NCBI GenBank assembly: GCA_036362985.1
Contig: JAYGXS010000003.1
Coordinates: forward strand, 91,876,603 to 91,940,602
Source: Ligula intestinalis
Lineage: Eukaryota; Platyhelminthes; Cestoda; Diphyllobothriidea; Diphyllobothriidae
DNA: 64,000 nt
Direction: 5' to 3'
Positions within the stretch are counted from its first letter, which is position 1; each line of letters begins with the position of its first letter. The position numbers were made by a program, and so were the translations under genes. Under the pieces are notes generated by a model. The model saw nothing but the letters and a program-made list of their open reading frames with translations. It had not been told where the DNA came from and made no database searches. This document shows positions 10,690 through 22,768 of the stretch, in pieces.

Positions 10690-13350
10690 CAGGGACCGTG
10701 GTTGGCCTTGGATGTCCTCACGCTTACGAGCCATCCAAGCGTCCTGCATTTCCCGCAACCGCTGCTGTACAAGATGGGAACAGCCAAACGCGGCTCCCGA
10801 CCAACGGCGCCTCCAGCTCGCCCGATGTTTCCCTTGCCAGTCTCAGTCTGGTAGCCTCCACCATGTGGAACACGGAAATCAGCCTGGGTAGCGACCACCT
10901 CCCCATTGTGCTCGAATTGGCCACCACCGCCAAGCGTATCATGGCCCGCAACCGACACTTCATTAATTTCAAGAGAGCCAATTGGACAGCTTTCACGACT
11001 GAATGCGAAGCCGAGATCGATGGCGTACCGCCTCCCACCTGTGTCCACACGGCGGAGTGAGCCCTTCGTCGACTACTCCTGGCAGCAGCAAGTCACCACA
11101 TCCCTAACGGTTGCATTCCTCTTCTCCGTCCTAACTATCCACCCGAAGCCTCCCGCCTGGAACGAGAGAGAGAGAGAGACGAAATACGAGCGCGTGATGC
11201 CAATGACCCGCGCGTTGGCGAACTGAATGACTTAATTACTAAGATTATCAACGATGGCAAAAGCCAAAGCTGGCATGAACTTGTTTCAGATTGCAACTTC
11301 CGTGGCAACTCAGCTGCCACTTGGAAGCTTATACGCAACCTGACCGAACCCCGGGCTGATACATGTAACTAGTCTATTAGCTTCGGGGACGGCAAGTTCA
11401 TTTCCAACAACGGTAAGATCGCCGCGAAGATGAACAAGCTGTTGTCGCCCCGCTCGGCGCCCAGTCCCAAATGCCAGCGCTCCCTTATTCGTCTCTTCCA
11501 TAAAGCCCCGCCCCCAGACATTTACTTTTCGGTTGATTCTATCCTCACCGCCGTCTAGAAAATGAGAGCTTCGAAAGCCTAAGGACCAGATGGTCCGGCG
11601 CCTATCCATGTGCGCCACATCGGCCCGAAGATGGCTGCCTACCTTGCCACCCTCTTCAACCTTTCACTGGGAACTTCAATCATCTCCGATTGCTGGCGCC
11701 AGTCGATCATTATTTCCCTGGTCAAAGCGGGCAAGGACCCCAGCCTTGCGACCCCTTATCGCCAAATTGCCCTCCTCAGTCCGTTGGCAACGATCCTGGA
11801 ACGGCTCGTCCACCCAATTCTGACGTCTGTGGCGGAACTATCTTGCCACCAACATGGTTTCCGATCGGGTTGTGCTACTACAACGGGGCGTTTCGAGCTC
11901 AGCAATGTTATCCTCGAGGGCTTCAATCAACAAAAGCCCGCTTCGCGGACCGCGGCAGTCTCAGTTGACCTGTCACGAGCCTTTGACTGCGTCCGCCACG
12001 ATCAGCTCCTGCAGGACTTGGTCTCGCTGAACGTCCCGACTGGCCTGGTCCGATGGTTGATGGCTTAAATCCGTAGCCGCCACGATCGTTTCCTTTCCCG
12101 CGGCACTCTCTCCAAGCCCCGCAAGCAGACCTGCAGTGTTCCTCAGTGCTCTGTGCTTAGCCTGATGCTGTTCAACATTTACATGCGAGAGCTCCAACTC
12201 CCCCGGGCACCTGTGCAAGTGGTATCCTACGCGGACGATGTTACGTTCTTTTGCCGGCACCATGACATCAATCAGGCTGCACAGCTCCTCACGGAGTTCA
12301 TGCCTGTTGTCGAAAACTTCCTCACCCAGCGCGGAATGACGATCTCGTCAGCCAAGTCGTCCGTAACTGTTTTCACGCTTGATCCGAAGGATTTTAATCG
12401 TCACCCGGTCATCACCGTCAATGGGGAGTCCTTACCGCTCGTCCGCAAGCCCAAACTCCTTGGCGTGCGTTTTGATCCGCTTTTCACGTTCGCAGACCAT
12501 GCCAGGGAGACCGGAAGCAAAGTAAGCCGCTGCACCAAGGTCCTCAAAACTCTAGCAGGCACATCCTGGGGCTGCGCGAAAGAGACTCTGTCGACTGCTT
12601 TCAAGGCGCTTGCCAAGCCGCATCTCACTTATGCGGCATCAATCTGGTCTCCTACGATGAGCTCTTGCAGCCTCCACCGCCTCCAGTCAGCACAAAACGC
12701 TGCCCTTCGCACGATCACGGGTTGCTATAAAATGTCGCCTATCGATCATCTTCATGCGGAGGCGTCTTCTCTGCCGCTCGCCCATCAAAACACTCTCCTC
12801 AGCCAGCAGTTCTGGTGGAGCTGTGTTCGCAACCCGGTCATCCCAATCATCACCGTTGCACCGCTCCCGAGCCCTGCCGCAACGTCCGGCCGTCTATTCG
12901 AGCACTCCACAAGGAAGCTGCTGCCTCGTCTCTCGCGGATCTATCTGTTGATAGTTCTACCACCAAGACAGGCTCCCAGCGTCTCCACCAGAGCGTCGTT
13001 GTCGAGGAAAAACGAGGTTACCGTCCCCCGGTCCTTTTGGGTGGCTATCCACCTCAGATTGCGGCCTCGGAACAACGTCTCCCGGGGGTCACTCGCTGTA
13101 CCCTGGCGCAGCTACGCAGTGGCTACTGCATGCTCCTTCGCCAGTACCAACACCGGCTCGACCCATCCATACCCGACTGCTGTCCCGTCTGTGGCGTCTC
13201 GCCGCATGACTCCCGTCATCTGTTAGCCTGCAGTTCTCGGCCAGGCACCCACCTCACTCCCGCGGACCTGTGGCTAAAGCCGGTCAAGGTCGCGGCTTTT
13301 CTCCGTCTCCCAACTACTTCCAGTTTGGATTCCAGTGGGGATTCCTGATC
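10690..13350 (+). mobile_element. Decayed non-LTR retrotransposon (endonuclease end, RT, zinc knuckle)
   Basis: The C-terminal end of an apurinic-type endonuclease is visible (SSSPDVSLAS, then GSDHLPIVLEL near 10,890). An RT follows at 11,610-12,900: HGFRSG, VDLSRAFDCVRHDQLL, YADD at 12,228-12,239. The C-terminus has a CCHC knuckle, CCPVCGVSPHDSRHLLAC. There is a stop at 12,066, a frame change near 12,890 and several breaks between 11,060 and 11,600. The order fits a Jockey-like element truncated at its 5' end. Inactive. Confidence 0.85.
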
Positions 13351-14585
13351 CAACTATGGGCTGCGACACACACACGGCGGCTTTGGTAGTAGGCTGCTTT
13401 CGTGGCGTCGGTGGGGCGATCGACGTATTGGTTGCGTAGGCGATTCTTCTCAGAGATGAGAGTAGTGATTGCTGGATCGTGTTCGTCGAACCAGTCTTGG
13501 TGTGGGCGAGGCACGGGCCCAAGGATGCGTTTGGCAGTGGATTGAACAGCGTGCCGTAGTTGACACCATCGAGCCTCTACGGGGATGTTCTCTTCTGCGA
13601 CTGGGAGCTTATCCTGCTGTTGGGTCAACTCGTTGCTGAAACGAAAACGGTTGGCAGGCAAGTTTAACAAATCAGTATCCAACTTTGTCACCAGCACGTC
13701 CTGCTGATCGCGCCGCCGCCTGAGGACGTAATCCATAAGATGCCACTGACGGGATCTGGGGTGCATCCAGGTCGTCTCGTGCTGCAGCGGTTGGCTGAAG
13801 TAGGTGTTGGTCAGTATGAGACGGTGCACCGCGCAGGTTCGAAGAAGAAGTAGGCCATTGTCATTGAGTCTGCGGAGGCCGTGGGGTCCGAGCACTCCTC
13901 TTCAGGTGGAGTGGTCTGTGCCGACGCGGGCATTGAAGTCACCAAGGACTATCAACTTGTCCACCTTCGGCACAGAAGCCAGGAGGGCGTGCAGATCCTC
14001 GAAGAACTTGTTCTTTGGCTTGTCGGAGCTGGTCATCGGAGGAGCGTAGACATTAACGATGGTGGCGAATTTGCCACCCCAGAGAGGCAGGCGGAGACTC
14101 ATCAGGCGTTCGTTGATACCCTGCGGCGTACAGGGTAGTCTTCCCACGATGTCCTTCCGGATGGCAAAGGCGACGCCGGCTTCACGTCGCTCTGCCGTCG
14201 GACGGCCCACATAGAAGGTGTAGCCGGCACCCACCTCTTCTATGGAACCTTCGCCAGAGAAGCGGGTTTCACTGAGAGCGGCGATGTCAACCTTGAAGCG
14301 CGCTAGTTCCCGGGCGATAAGCGCTGTTCTCCGTTCCGGTCGGATGCTTCTCGGGTTATCTAAAAGGGAACGAACATTCCAAGCACCGAAGATAATAGGA
14401 CTTACCTGAGCTCCTTGAACTGTCCTGCGAGCTCTGGGAGCTGGCCTGCAGGAAGGAAACGGGTTAGTGGGAGGGAGTGGAAGATAGAGGTTTTGATTTG
14501 CGTTTGTAGTGTTTCGACCGCGTGTATGCAGTCTGACAGCAACGGTCAACTGGCAGATGTCGTGACCTAGCGGGTTTGGAACCAT
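13314..14585 (-). mobile_element. RTE-like LINE, endonuclease region, truncated
   Basis: The frame reads [47 protein letters not shown], the classic EEP endonuclease motifs. A TGA near 13,902 replaces an expected Trp codon and the same frame then continues. The terminal D-H motif of the endonuclease is missing, because the protein jumps from LVTKLDTD to LNLPANRF. RT is absent: the element stops where it meets the plus-strand element at 13,314-13,350. Inactive. Confidence 0.85.
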
Positions 14586-15847
14586 CTTTTATAGGCCCAT
14601 CTTTTAGGCAGCGCTGCTCCTAAATAGGACTGCCTGTCACAAGTAACTGCTGCCGAACAACACCATGGGCCACAATTGCTTTGGTGCCGAACGACCACTT
14701 GGTTACGAGACGCCTACAACTTTGCTGTCGCGCCGCCATAGGACTTTTAGACCGTGGGGGGAAGGTATTTGGGGGTAGAGGGAGGGAGCATCAGTACTTA
14801 CCTAGTAGCAGTAGCGGTGAAGGCGATAGTCTCCATTTATGCTTCTACGCATTCTAGTGCTGCGACATCCGATTGCTGTTAGAGTTACTGCTACGAGTAG
14901 TATCGTCACTGATGTTACTAAGGAGGCAAGCTCTGCTAGGACTAAGAATGCTAATCATGACGGTGGAACGAATATCTGGGTAGGCATCGTTACAATGGAG
15001 GTGACTGAAAGTAATGTCATGGAATAGTATATGTATGACAGTAGACACAACATGGGAGAAATAACAGATAGAGTAACAGATAACAAATATCAATTGGACA
15101 AAAAATAGTAAGATAAAATAGGTAAGGAATCAGGCATGCATAAGCATAAAGAAAAATGAATGCAATGTTAAGACTACCGGATATCGAGTAGATTACGCAG
15201 ATAAGGCAACGTTACAAGAGCACTGGAATGCGTAAGCTAGTGAGGTAAGCACTGCTCGCGAAAGGTTGTAATAATGGTAGTAACGATAAAGCAACTAGCG
15301 ATAGCAAGTTTAGCAAATGGGTAATTAAGAGCCAGGGAAAATAAACAATAAAATACAAACAGACAACGGAACGGTATAAAGGAAGAAGCTTCCTTCCACC
15401 AGCTGCGTCTGCTAAGGTACTTACCGCTGCGACCCAGGGGCGTACCGGGCGTGGGGACACACACACCGGAGACCCTCACTTGGTTTAGCCCGCTGATCGA
15501 GGCGGGGAGCCGGGGGGTGGCCGCCAGGCAGAACCTAGCTCCGGAGAGCCACAAGTGAGAGTTGGATGCCAGCCAAGGATGCTAGACGTAGCCACCACCT
15601 ACGCGATGAAGATGATGTGATCTGCCACGACCTTCACGTTCAGCCCCCAGCTGAACACCCCATCCCTTCTGATAAGCCAACGCTCTGATTCAGACATCAA
15701 GGTAAATTATTTTGACTGAACTATTTTTTTAAAGTCGGCGACGAGCGAAGGAAAATTTAAGGCATCATCTAGCAATTTATTTACGTTAAATCCAATATAG
15801 GTCAAGCTCATGACCAAAGTTACTCAATGTTTTTTTGTTTTTTTTAG
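14586..15847 (+). other. No gene recognised; possible 5' region of the RTE-like element, then array intron
   Basis: Bases 14,586-15,640 probably include the 5' part of the minus-strand element, with GC-rich sequence near 15,400-15,560. From about 15,700 the usual array acceptor-side intron begins (TTTAAGGCATCATCTAGCAA). No coding evidence. Confidence 0.45.
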
Positions 15848-15934
15848 AGCTGCGAGAGCACGGCTGTGGACATTGTGACAAAGCTTTTTCATCGAAGCAG
15901 ATACTTGAGGAGCATGTACAAGCTGTCCACCGAC
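15848..15934 (+). CDS. C2H2 zinc-finger cassette exon 6
   Basis: Acceptor tttttttag|AG and donor C|gtacgg, the only exon ending in C, which would give a His or Gln at the junction codon. Ligands lie in CGHCDKAF and HVQAVH. The helix is SSKQILEEH, contacts S/Q/I/E. It lacks the usual conserved donor-side intron, suggesting an older or recombined copy. Confidence 0.88.
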
Positions 15935-16821
15935 GTACGGCGGTATAATCGAAATTGCTTTGTTGTTTTATTATCTGCAATGCATCGCGCCGACCCTTGT
16001 CGTGCTAGTCGTCGCACACACGATGACTGCAGTGACGAGGTTTGTCAGTTTATTGGGTGCACTGCTGAATGTCGGTTGAATTCAATGCTTAGGACCCACT
16101 TTCTATAAGCCGTTGGTCACCCATTTGCTCTGTATCAGAGCTTATTCCTTACATTCATTGACCTTTACCTTTGCCGTGAGCTGCTAACTGACTAACATAG
16201 GGGTCGGATCTGTGTCTGCATGTATAATCACTGACTGAATAGGTGTTACACCTGCCCTTCAAATATACCAGGCTAAGATTAATGTTTACGGTTTAAGGCT
16301 CTACGAAGGTGAGGGAGGGAATATTTTCAAGAGTGGCTTGCGCTTGAATTGGTCAAAAGTAGCGATTACTTGCGAAGTATGCAGCTCACACTGTTCGATT
16401 ATCCACCCGTCTCCAGTGTCATGAAAAACTCCACAATAATGCCCTAATCTCGCCCTAGACTAACCTCCCGCGTACTAGGCCTGTCACTTGCTTAGTGCAT
16501 GAGCAGTTGAACATTTTTTTGAAGCCGAGATAGAAATTCGTTCTGCGGAGTGCTCCAAACCGTTATCTATGCTTTTTCATCGCCAACCTGAAATATACTT
16601 TATGAGGAAATAATAGTTGTCCCATGTAGGCCGACGTTCCAATTCGGACTTATAATTAGTTTTTTTTGGCTGATGTAATTTTGAATGTTCGGCTGTCTCA
16701 ACACCATTCTTTCCAATGATGGAATATTTAAGGCGCCTGCTTGCCGTTTTATTTGATTTAAATTCGAGGTAGATCAAAATGATGATGCACTTAGTCAATG
16801 TTTTTGTTTGTTTCTTTTCAG
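15935..16821 (+). other. Array intron between finger exons 6 and 7
   Basis: Shared intron modules only: TCATCGCCAACCTGAAATAT at about 16,575 and the TTTAAGGCGCCTGCTTGCC stretch before the acceptor. No gene seen. Confidence 0.55.
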
Positions 16822-16908
16822 ACCTGCGAGACCACATCTGTGGGTTTTGCGGCAAGGGGTTTGCAAAGAAAGGGGACCTGAATGTGCATGTCCTTCGCCT
16901 CCACCAAG
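16822..16908 (+). CDS. C2H2 zinc-finger cassette exon 7
   Basis: Acceptor ttcttttcag|AC and donor G|gtatga. Starts LRDHI. Ligands lie in CGFCGKGF and HVLRLH, helix AKKGDLNVH, contacts K/G/D/V. With exon 8 it forms block B, whose inverted counterpart is exons 22 and 21 on the minus strand. Confidence 0.93.
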
Positions 16909-17585
16909 GTATGACTGATTGCCTCCCATCTGGTTTGCTGTTTCAGTTTTATCCTTACTTATTTTCTGACATCGCGTTGATCGTTGTCAGGCCTAGTGAC
17001 TGCTAGTAAACGTATTGTTCGCTCTGCACACTAATTGAACTTCGCGCGTGACGAGGCACTACTGAACTGCAGTTATGTGACGTGCGTAGATATGTGTGTG
17101 TGTACTTCTGGCACTGTGTGTGAGTTCGTCCTTTTTATGGTTTGCGAATATTCGAAACGTGGTGAGATCTCGCGATACTAACATCTGCTTCCCGACAGTT
17201 CCCCCGTCGATTTCGACGATGGGCACCACGGGCTCCAACAAGCCCCCAAAAACGCTTAGGCGAGCCGCAACAGACACTGTGGTAAGCAAGGCAAGCAACA
17301 CGAAAGCTACAGCAGACAGGGTCATCACAGAAAACTACCGCGAGAGAAAACAGGAGTTTAGGCAAACTTGCGGAGAATATGCCCACTCGCTCGCCACTTC
17401 CACCTCCGTTTCTGGTGTGAAGACAAAGTCAATAAGACCGGCTTCCCTCGTTAATCAGCCAATCTCTTTTATGAGCTTTGCCAACTGCATGCTCACGTTC
17501 TTGGAAAGTGCCTTTCTATCTTTTTGACAAACGTAAACAATTTTATCCTCCAAACTTATTCCATGCTTATTGTTTTTGTTTTCAG

Positions 17586-17672
17586 ACCTGCGAGAACACA
17601 GCTGTGAACTTTGCGACAAAGCATTTAAGACTAGGAAGAACCTGACACTGCATGTTCGTCGTGTCCACAATG
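17586..17672 (+). CDS. C2H2 zinc-finger cassette exon 8
   Basis: Acceptor tgttttcag|AC and donor G|gtagga. Ligands lie in CELCDKAF and HVRRVH, helix KTRKNLTLH, contacts T/K/N/L. The HVRRVHN ending marks a subclass shared with exons 18, 19, 21 and 32. It lies 764 bases after exon 7. Confidence 0.93.
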
Positions 17673-18417
17673 GTAGGATGCTTGTCTACCGTCATGCTTG
17701 CGTTGCGTTTAGCAGTGTCATACCAGCAGGTGCCGCACACGTGATAACTAAAGCAACTTGACTTGATGGATGACAGGAAACTAATGAATTAACCGTTGTC
17801 CCCTATAAGCCGACGTTCCAATTCGGAAGTATCAGTATATTTAAAGGATATATAGGTAAATTGTCTTTGAGTTCCCTATTTGTACTTATGTGTCTTGGTA
17901 CCAAAATTATATTGCAGTTTGGTGGCGAGGCAAATTTTCATGGGTGCACAGTAAATAACCCCTTGAAATTTTTAAGGAGACAAACTGTCGCTCTTGCTGG
18001 GGAGGGGGATCTGGTGGGGTATAGCGTTTAGAAGATAAGACGCCCGGTCTTAGGGTGGGGGGGGAGGGTATTGCAGAGGTCACTGCGATCATCACCAAGT
18101 GCGGAAGGTGCCGCTCGAGACTTCCTTGCTGATTGCAGAGTCCACCGACAGGTTGGAAAAACAGAAATATCTGCCCAGATCGCTGACCTTCCGCTGTGGG
18201 TCGAGCCAAAGGTGAACCTTTAGGCCGCCAGGTTCGGCTTATGCGATCACTGATGAAGTCATCGCGGTATGCAGATAGCCAAATAGGAAAGACTGCGGAG
18301 ACCTTTGCATGGGATTAATGCTAGGAGAACCGAGTGATGTGAAAAAAAAGCATTTGCAAATTTTACTTAAATGCAGCTAGTATTATTATAATTGTAAATG
18401 GTTGGCGGCGATCACTT
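17673..18417 (+). other. Array intron followed by unrecognised sequence
   Basis: The donor-side intron is conserved to about 17,760. Bases 17,880-18,240 are G-rich in part and unrecognised, possibly the 3' tail of the adjacent CR1-like fragment. Confidence 0.4.
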
Positions 18418-19055
18418 CATTTTAAGCGCGCACTGCTATATCGACGCAACTTTCGCTTAAAAGCCTCGAGCGATTGCGACACAAAGACATTCAGAGGAAG
18501 ACTATTCCGAATTTCGATCACCATTTTTGAGACAAAGAGCCTCCGAACGTTGAGCTTGGGTCCAGTCACACTTAATTCGAGAGGATGATCTCTCAAGTTC
18601 ATTGTTGCTGCTAACTCGAAGGAATCTCCTGATACAAGACAGCAGTCCCGAACACGTATAATGCAGAATTGTAGTATCTGGTCCCCCCGAAGCTACCTGT
18701 AGGGTGATGGAAAGAGGTTGAGATTCGACAGCCGTGTTTCATAAAACTGCGAGCCCTGCCCCATAACAAGTTTGGTTGCGCGGCTTTGAATCTTTTCAAA
18801 TATGTTGATGTCTTTCGCTGCCCCGGGTCGCTAAATTTGGATAGCTGATTCTAGTTGCGGTCGTACGAAGGTTCCGAAGACTTTTGTGAAACACTCTTCA
18901 TTTAAGGCAGACAAAAGCTCGCTTGACGAGGTACAGGACCGAGATCGCAAACTTGGCTTTATTTGCGCAATGCAGGGAGGGTTTAAACGAGAGCGTGTTT
19001 CAGACTCCCAAGTTCTTCTGGGCGTTCACTTCTTTCAATCCTATGCCGTTTAGTA
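18418..19055 (-). mobile_element. CR1-like LINE fragment, C-terminal end
   Basis: The minus strand reads LNGIGLKEVNAQKNLGV, then SVLYLVKRAF, IQSRATKLVMGQGSQFYETR, then IEIRNSLPLNVFVSQSLEAF and KRKLRRYS before a stop at 18,417. This is the region after the RT in CR1-like elements. There are several stops and at least two frame changes. Inactive. Confidence 0.8.
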
Positions 19056-19216
19056 AGTAAACCGTGCAGTGAAATTAGTCATTTTAACGGACATAATCAG
19101 CACAAGTTTTGCAGCGATGGAAAATGTATGGTTGCTGCTGGCAGTTTTATTGACGTTAAATCAAAGCTTGATCAAAATGATGACTGAACTTACTCAGTGC
19201 TTTTTTTGTTTTGAAG

Positions 19217-19303
19217 ACGTGCGAAAGCACTGTTGTGGGACATGCGACAAAGCATTCTTAACAAAGGAAGAACTGACACAACATGACCTTCGCATCCACC
19301 AAA
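19217..19303 (+). CDS. C2H2 zinc-finger cassette exon 9
   Basis: Donor A|gtatgg. The acceptor reads ttttgaag|AC instead of cag, a weaker site that could reduce inclusion. Starts VRKHC. Ligands lie in CGTCDKAF and HDLRIH, helix LTKEELTQH, contacts T/E/E/Q. Closest relative in the window is exon 17. Confidence 0.9.
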
Positions 19304-19721
19304 GTATGGCCGTTTGCCGCACAGCTGGTTTGCCGTTTGATTGTTCTTATTGTGTCGCGATGTTGTCCCCTCATTTTTAACACGAACACAGCCAATTCTA
19401 TCATTCAACTAAGTATAAACACGCCTACTAAAATCCATCGAGTAGGTATTTAAGTATAGTCTAAAACGCCTCAACTACCACGGTGACCCCCGCTCATTTT
19501 TACATCCTCAGCCTCAAAATATAGCTTGTGCGGAAATTATAATTGTCCATTATATGCCGACGTTCTAATTAAGATTTGAAGTTAAGTTATTTGGCTGCCC
19601 TAATAGCTGTGGAACTCTGTCCAGCGTTGGAAGATTTAAGGAGTCACCGGACAATTTTATTTGTGTTAAATGAAGGGTGCATCAAAATAATGAACAAACT
19701 TGCCCAACGTTTTTTTTTCAG

Positions 19722-19808
19722 ACTTGCGACAGCACAGCTGTGGGCTTTGTGACAAAGAATTCGTTACGAAGCGCGATTTGAAGAAGCATGTCCTTCGCAT
19801 CCACGAAA
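19722..19808 (+). CDS. C2H2 zinc-finger cassette exon 10
   Basis: Acceptor ttttttttcag|AC and donor A|gtatgg. Starts LRQHS. Ligands lie in CGLCDKEF and HVLRIH, helix VTKRDLKKH, contacts T/R/D/K. It is the block-A duplicate of exon 2, where contacts are R/R/N/E. Flanking introns are more alike than the contact residues. Confidence 0.94.
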
Positions 19809-20546
19809 GTATGGCCATTTACCTCCCAACTGGTTTGATGTTTCCTTTTTATCATTGCTATGCGCTTACCATTGTCCCCAACAGCCGCTCGGATTGTTTG
19901 TTCGAAGTTGCCTGCTCTAGTGCTTTGGCTCAATAGCTGAACTATAAGGCAGTGGTTGCAAGCGGTTCACGGTCGCCATGCCATAGTGCGATCGTCAGGC
20001 TTTGCGACATTTATAAGCTTATGGCGTGTAAAACGTCAGCTAACCGCACATTTGTAGTACTGTCTTAGTATGGTTATATCCGCCGGGTTCAAATGGATGG
20101 ATAGCATCACGGATGCTCTAAGTGGTCACTGGCGCAATGAATGGTGTGAAATGACCAACTTCCGTTGCGTGTTTGAAGGCGCACAACAACGTCACATTTT
20201 TTACGGTTGTGTTGAAACTACCGGGAATAGTCGCCTTAGACTGACTTTCTATAGGTAAGCTCTGTTTCTTGCTTTGCTCCATGCTGGATGATTTTGATTT
20301 TTTTAAATCAGGAAATTAATCCGTTCTTACGGAATGCTGAAGCCGGAATTTATGTTTTTTAACGTCAACCTCAAATCTCTGTAAGAATCCGGCGCTCTAA
20401 TTCGAACAGGAAGTTAATAATTTACCAAGGGGAGCAAACCCAGCACGATTCTGCCCAGCGGTGTCGTCAGGTGACAATTTTATTTACTTTAAATCCACAA
20501 TAAACCAGGATTATGACCAAACCTACTTTTTGTGTTCTTTTTTCAG

Positions 20547-20633
20547 ACCTGCGAGAGCACAACTGTGGGTTATGCGACAAAACATTTGCAACGAAGCGAG
20601 AAATGGAGCAGCATGTCCTTCGCATCCACGAAA
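20547..20633 (+). CDS. C2H2 zinc-finger cassette exon 11
   Basis: Acceptor cttttttcag|AC and donor A|gtatgg. Ligands lie in CGLCDKTF and HVLRIH, helix ATKREMEQH, contacts T/R/E/Q, as in its block-A duplicate, exon 3. The intron that follows matches the one after exon 5 (7,400-7,625), so the two duplications have different right ends. Confidence 0.94.
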
Positions 20634-21349
20634 GTATGGCTTTCTACCTCTAAACTGGTTTACTGTTTCATTGTCGTAATTGCCTCGCTGACTGAAAGTC
20701 AATGGACACGTGCTCACGGGAGTGACACGGTTTTTCGGGTGACAGAGCACTGATGAGTGTCGCTTGAGTGAGCTGGTTAGGACCCACTTTATAGATCCCG
20801 CCTGTGCCCCATGTGTGCTTTATTGAAGCTCATGCAATATTCTTTATCTGCATACCTATTATCGGGGACTGAATTTCGGCTGTTGAGTGTCTTCTCCTAT
20901 GCATTCATTGACCGTAGCTGTGCACTTGAACTAATAGCCTTAATTACCTTGGTTACGCTCCTCTGGCCATCTTTTTTCGCCTCCGTCGACGTAGAGTTCG
21001 GATCCATGCCTACATGCGTCATCAGGGACTGAGTAGTTCTAACGCTTACCCTCTACCTATACAACGCTGACTCGACATGGGTGACTGCTTGAAACACCAC
21101 GAGGGTTGACTGGTCCGGCATAGTTTTGTTTGATGGATCTTCACCATAGACAAGAACCACTATGGTCACGATAAGATGAGGGTTCAATTTGGTCAATAAT
21201 AGGGATAGCTTGTGCAGTATCTAGCGCACACTTTCTTCGAATATCCTCCGGGAGCAAATATAGATGGATACCGTCACAGCAAGATAGTGTTTAATCCTAA
21301 TTTCCTCAAAATGATGACAGTACTGACTCACATTTTTGTTTTTTTGTAG
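20634..21349 (+). other. Array intron with the empty site of the pogo-like element
   Basis: The sequence around 21,031-21,040 (GAGTAGTTCT) matches both flanks of the 442-1,385 element joined at a single TA. The rest consists of intron modules shared with 7,400-7,625 and 1,390-1,830. Confidence 0.7.
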
Positions 21350-21436
21350 ATCTGCGGGAGTATGTCTGTGGGTCCTGCGGCAAAGCCTTTAATACCAACA
21401 TGGATTTGAAAAAGCATATATCTCGCGTCCACCAAG
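21350..21436 (+). CDS. C2H2 zinc-finger cassette exon 12
   Basis: Acceptor tttttttgtag|AT and donor G|gtatgg. Starts LREYV. Ligands lie in CGSCGKAF and HISRVH, helix NTNMDLKKH, contacts T/M/D/K. It is one of the more divergent members but fully open. Confidence 0.92.
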
Positions 21437-21524
21437 GTATGGCTGTTAGTCCTGCGGCTGGTTATTTGATTCATGTTTATCATAAATCACCTTTTGACGT
21501 CGCGTTTACCCTTATTTTGGATCG

Positions 21525-21700
21525 GAAGTCCCGCCGGATTGGCCTCAATCCCGGCGTCGAGGAGGAAGAGTCAGAGCAGCGAGGTCGGGAAGGGCTGTTC
21601 CGTCATCAAAAACAGGGATGGAGAGGAGGTGAGATCGATTCACCGTAGGGAGATTGGTGTAGCAGACCTTGGCCGCCGTGCGGGCGGGTAGGAAAATCGA
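21525..21700 (+). repeat. GC-rich dispersed repeat, copy 2
   Basis: Related to 1,494-1,690: CAGAGCAGCGAGGTCGGGA, TCCGTCATCAAAAACA, GGTGTAGCAGACCTTGG. It lies in the intron after exon 12. Confidence 0.65.
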
Positions 21701-22292
21701 GTTTACAATTATCATGCCCATTAACTGATAGTTAGCGTACACTGCTTGTCTGCGGTGACGAGGCTTTGCGACTAGTGGGACCTTCATGAACTTCACTCAT
21801 ATGAGGTGTCTCAAGTTCAATGATCTACTGAAGAGCATCCTAGATTTCGATGCGACGAGTCCCTCTTCAGAACCGATGTGGTATTCTCAGCCGTGACCTT
21901 CCTAGCGTGCACGAACCTCCCCAATTTTTCCACAAGTCTGTTACGACAGGTCTTTAACACCCTTCATGGCCAATCCTACTCCGAAGTTTAGAGGAAAGTG
22001 AAACTCAATCCCTGTGCGATTTGTCTGATATAGCATCAAGCCGGATGTGCGGCGTTGGACTGGATCTTGTCATCAGACTAAGGGTCATCAGCATACTGTT
22101 TCCCTGGTTTTCCTGACTTCGTCCTTCTTGTCCCTCACAGTGTTGAATTATTTCTTCTGAAATGTTTGTATCACATTACGTATGTAAGCATTTAACCCTT
22201 GCAGGTCCGTTTTTGGACGTGAGGTGAAGAGTCTATTGGTGCAAAATTCGAAATTTATTCGGATGCTAATGAAAGTGCCTTTCGTTTTGTAG
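21701..22292 (+). other. Intron sequence, nothing recognised
   Basis: I find no shared array module until the short TTTCGTTTTGTAG acceptor before exon 13, and no coding evidence. Confidence 0.4.
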
Positions 22293-22379
22293 ATCTGCGG
22301 GAGCATGTCTGTGGATCTTGCAGCAAGGCATTTCTATCGAAAGGACACCTAACACGGCATGTCGATGGTGTCCACAAAA
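22293..22379 (+). CDS. C2H2 zinc-finger cassette exon 13
   Basis: Acceptor gttttgtag|AT and donor A|gtatgg. Starts LREHV. Ligands lie in CGSCSKAF and HVDGVH, helix LSKGHLTRH, contacts S/G/H/R. Only 389 bases separate it from exon 14, one of the shorter spacings on the plus strand. Confidence 0.92.
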
Positions 22380-22768
22380 GTATGGCTCTTTTCTATCGGC
22401 TTGTTTGCTTTCTCATTGTTGTGATTTTGTTTTACCGTTGCGTTTACTGTTTTCATGCCCACCGACTGATAGTTTTCGCGCAATTCTTCTCTGCAGTGTG
22501 AGGGCTTCCGGGTTGACGGGGTCCTGATGAACTTTTGTCAAGTTATGTGTGTAGACCACACATGTGGTATTTATGCGTTGGATGCGATTTCGTGTTTTTT
22601 ACGGTTTCAGAATATTCAGAATGTCTTTTGGTGGTGTCATCTTTTGTCTCCCTTAGTTATAAGCTTCGTGAACTCATTGGTAAATTGTTACCCAGTGCCT
22701 TCGCATTTTTATGACGAACGTAGACAATTTGATCATCCGAAGTGACCTGATATTTATTTGTTTTTCAG

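Noticed and set aside
10659..11060. Several overlapping long frames on both strands
   Set aside because: They are shadows of the GC-rich LINE coding region; only the plus frame with SSSPDVSLAS and SDHLPI has family support.
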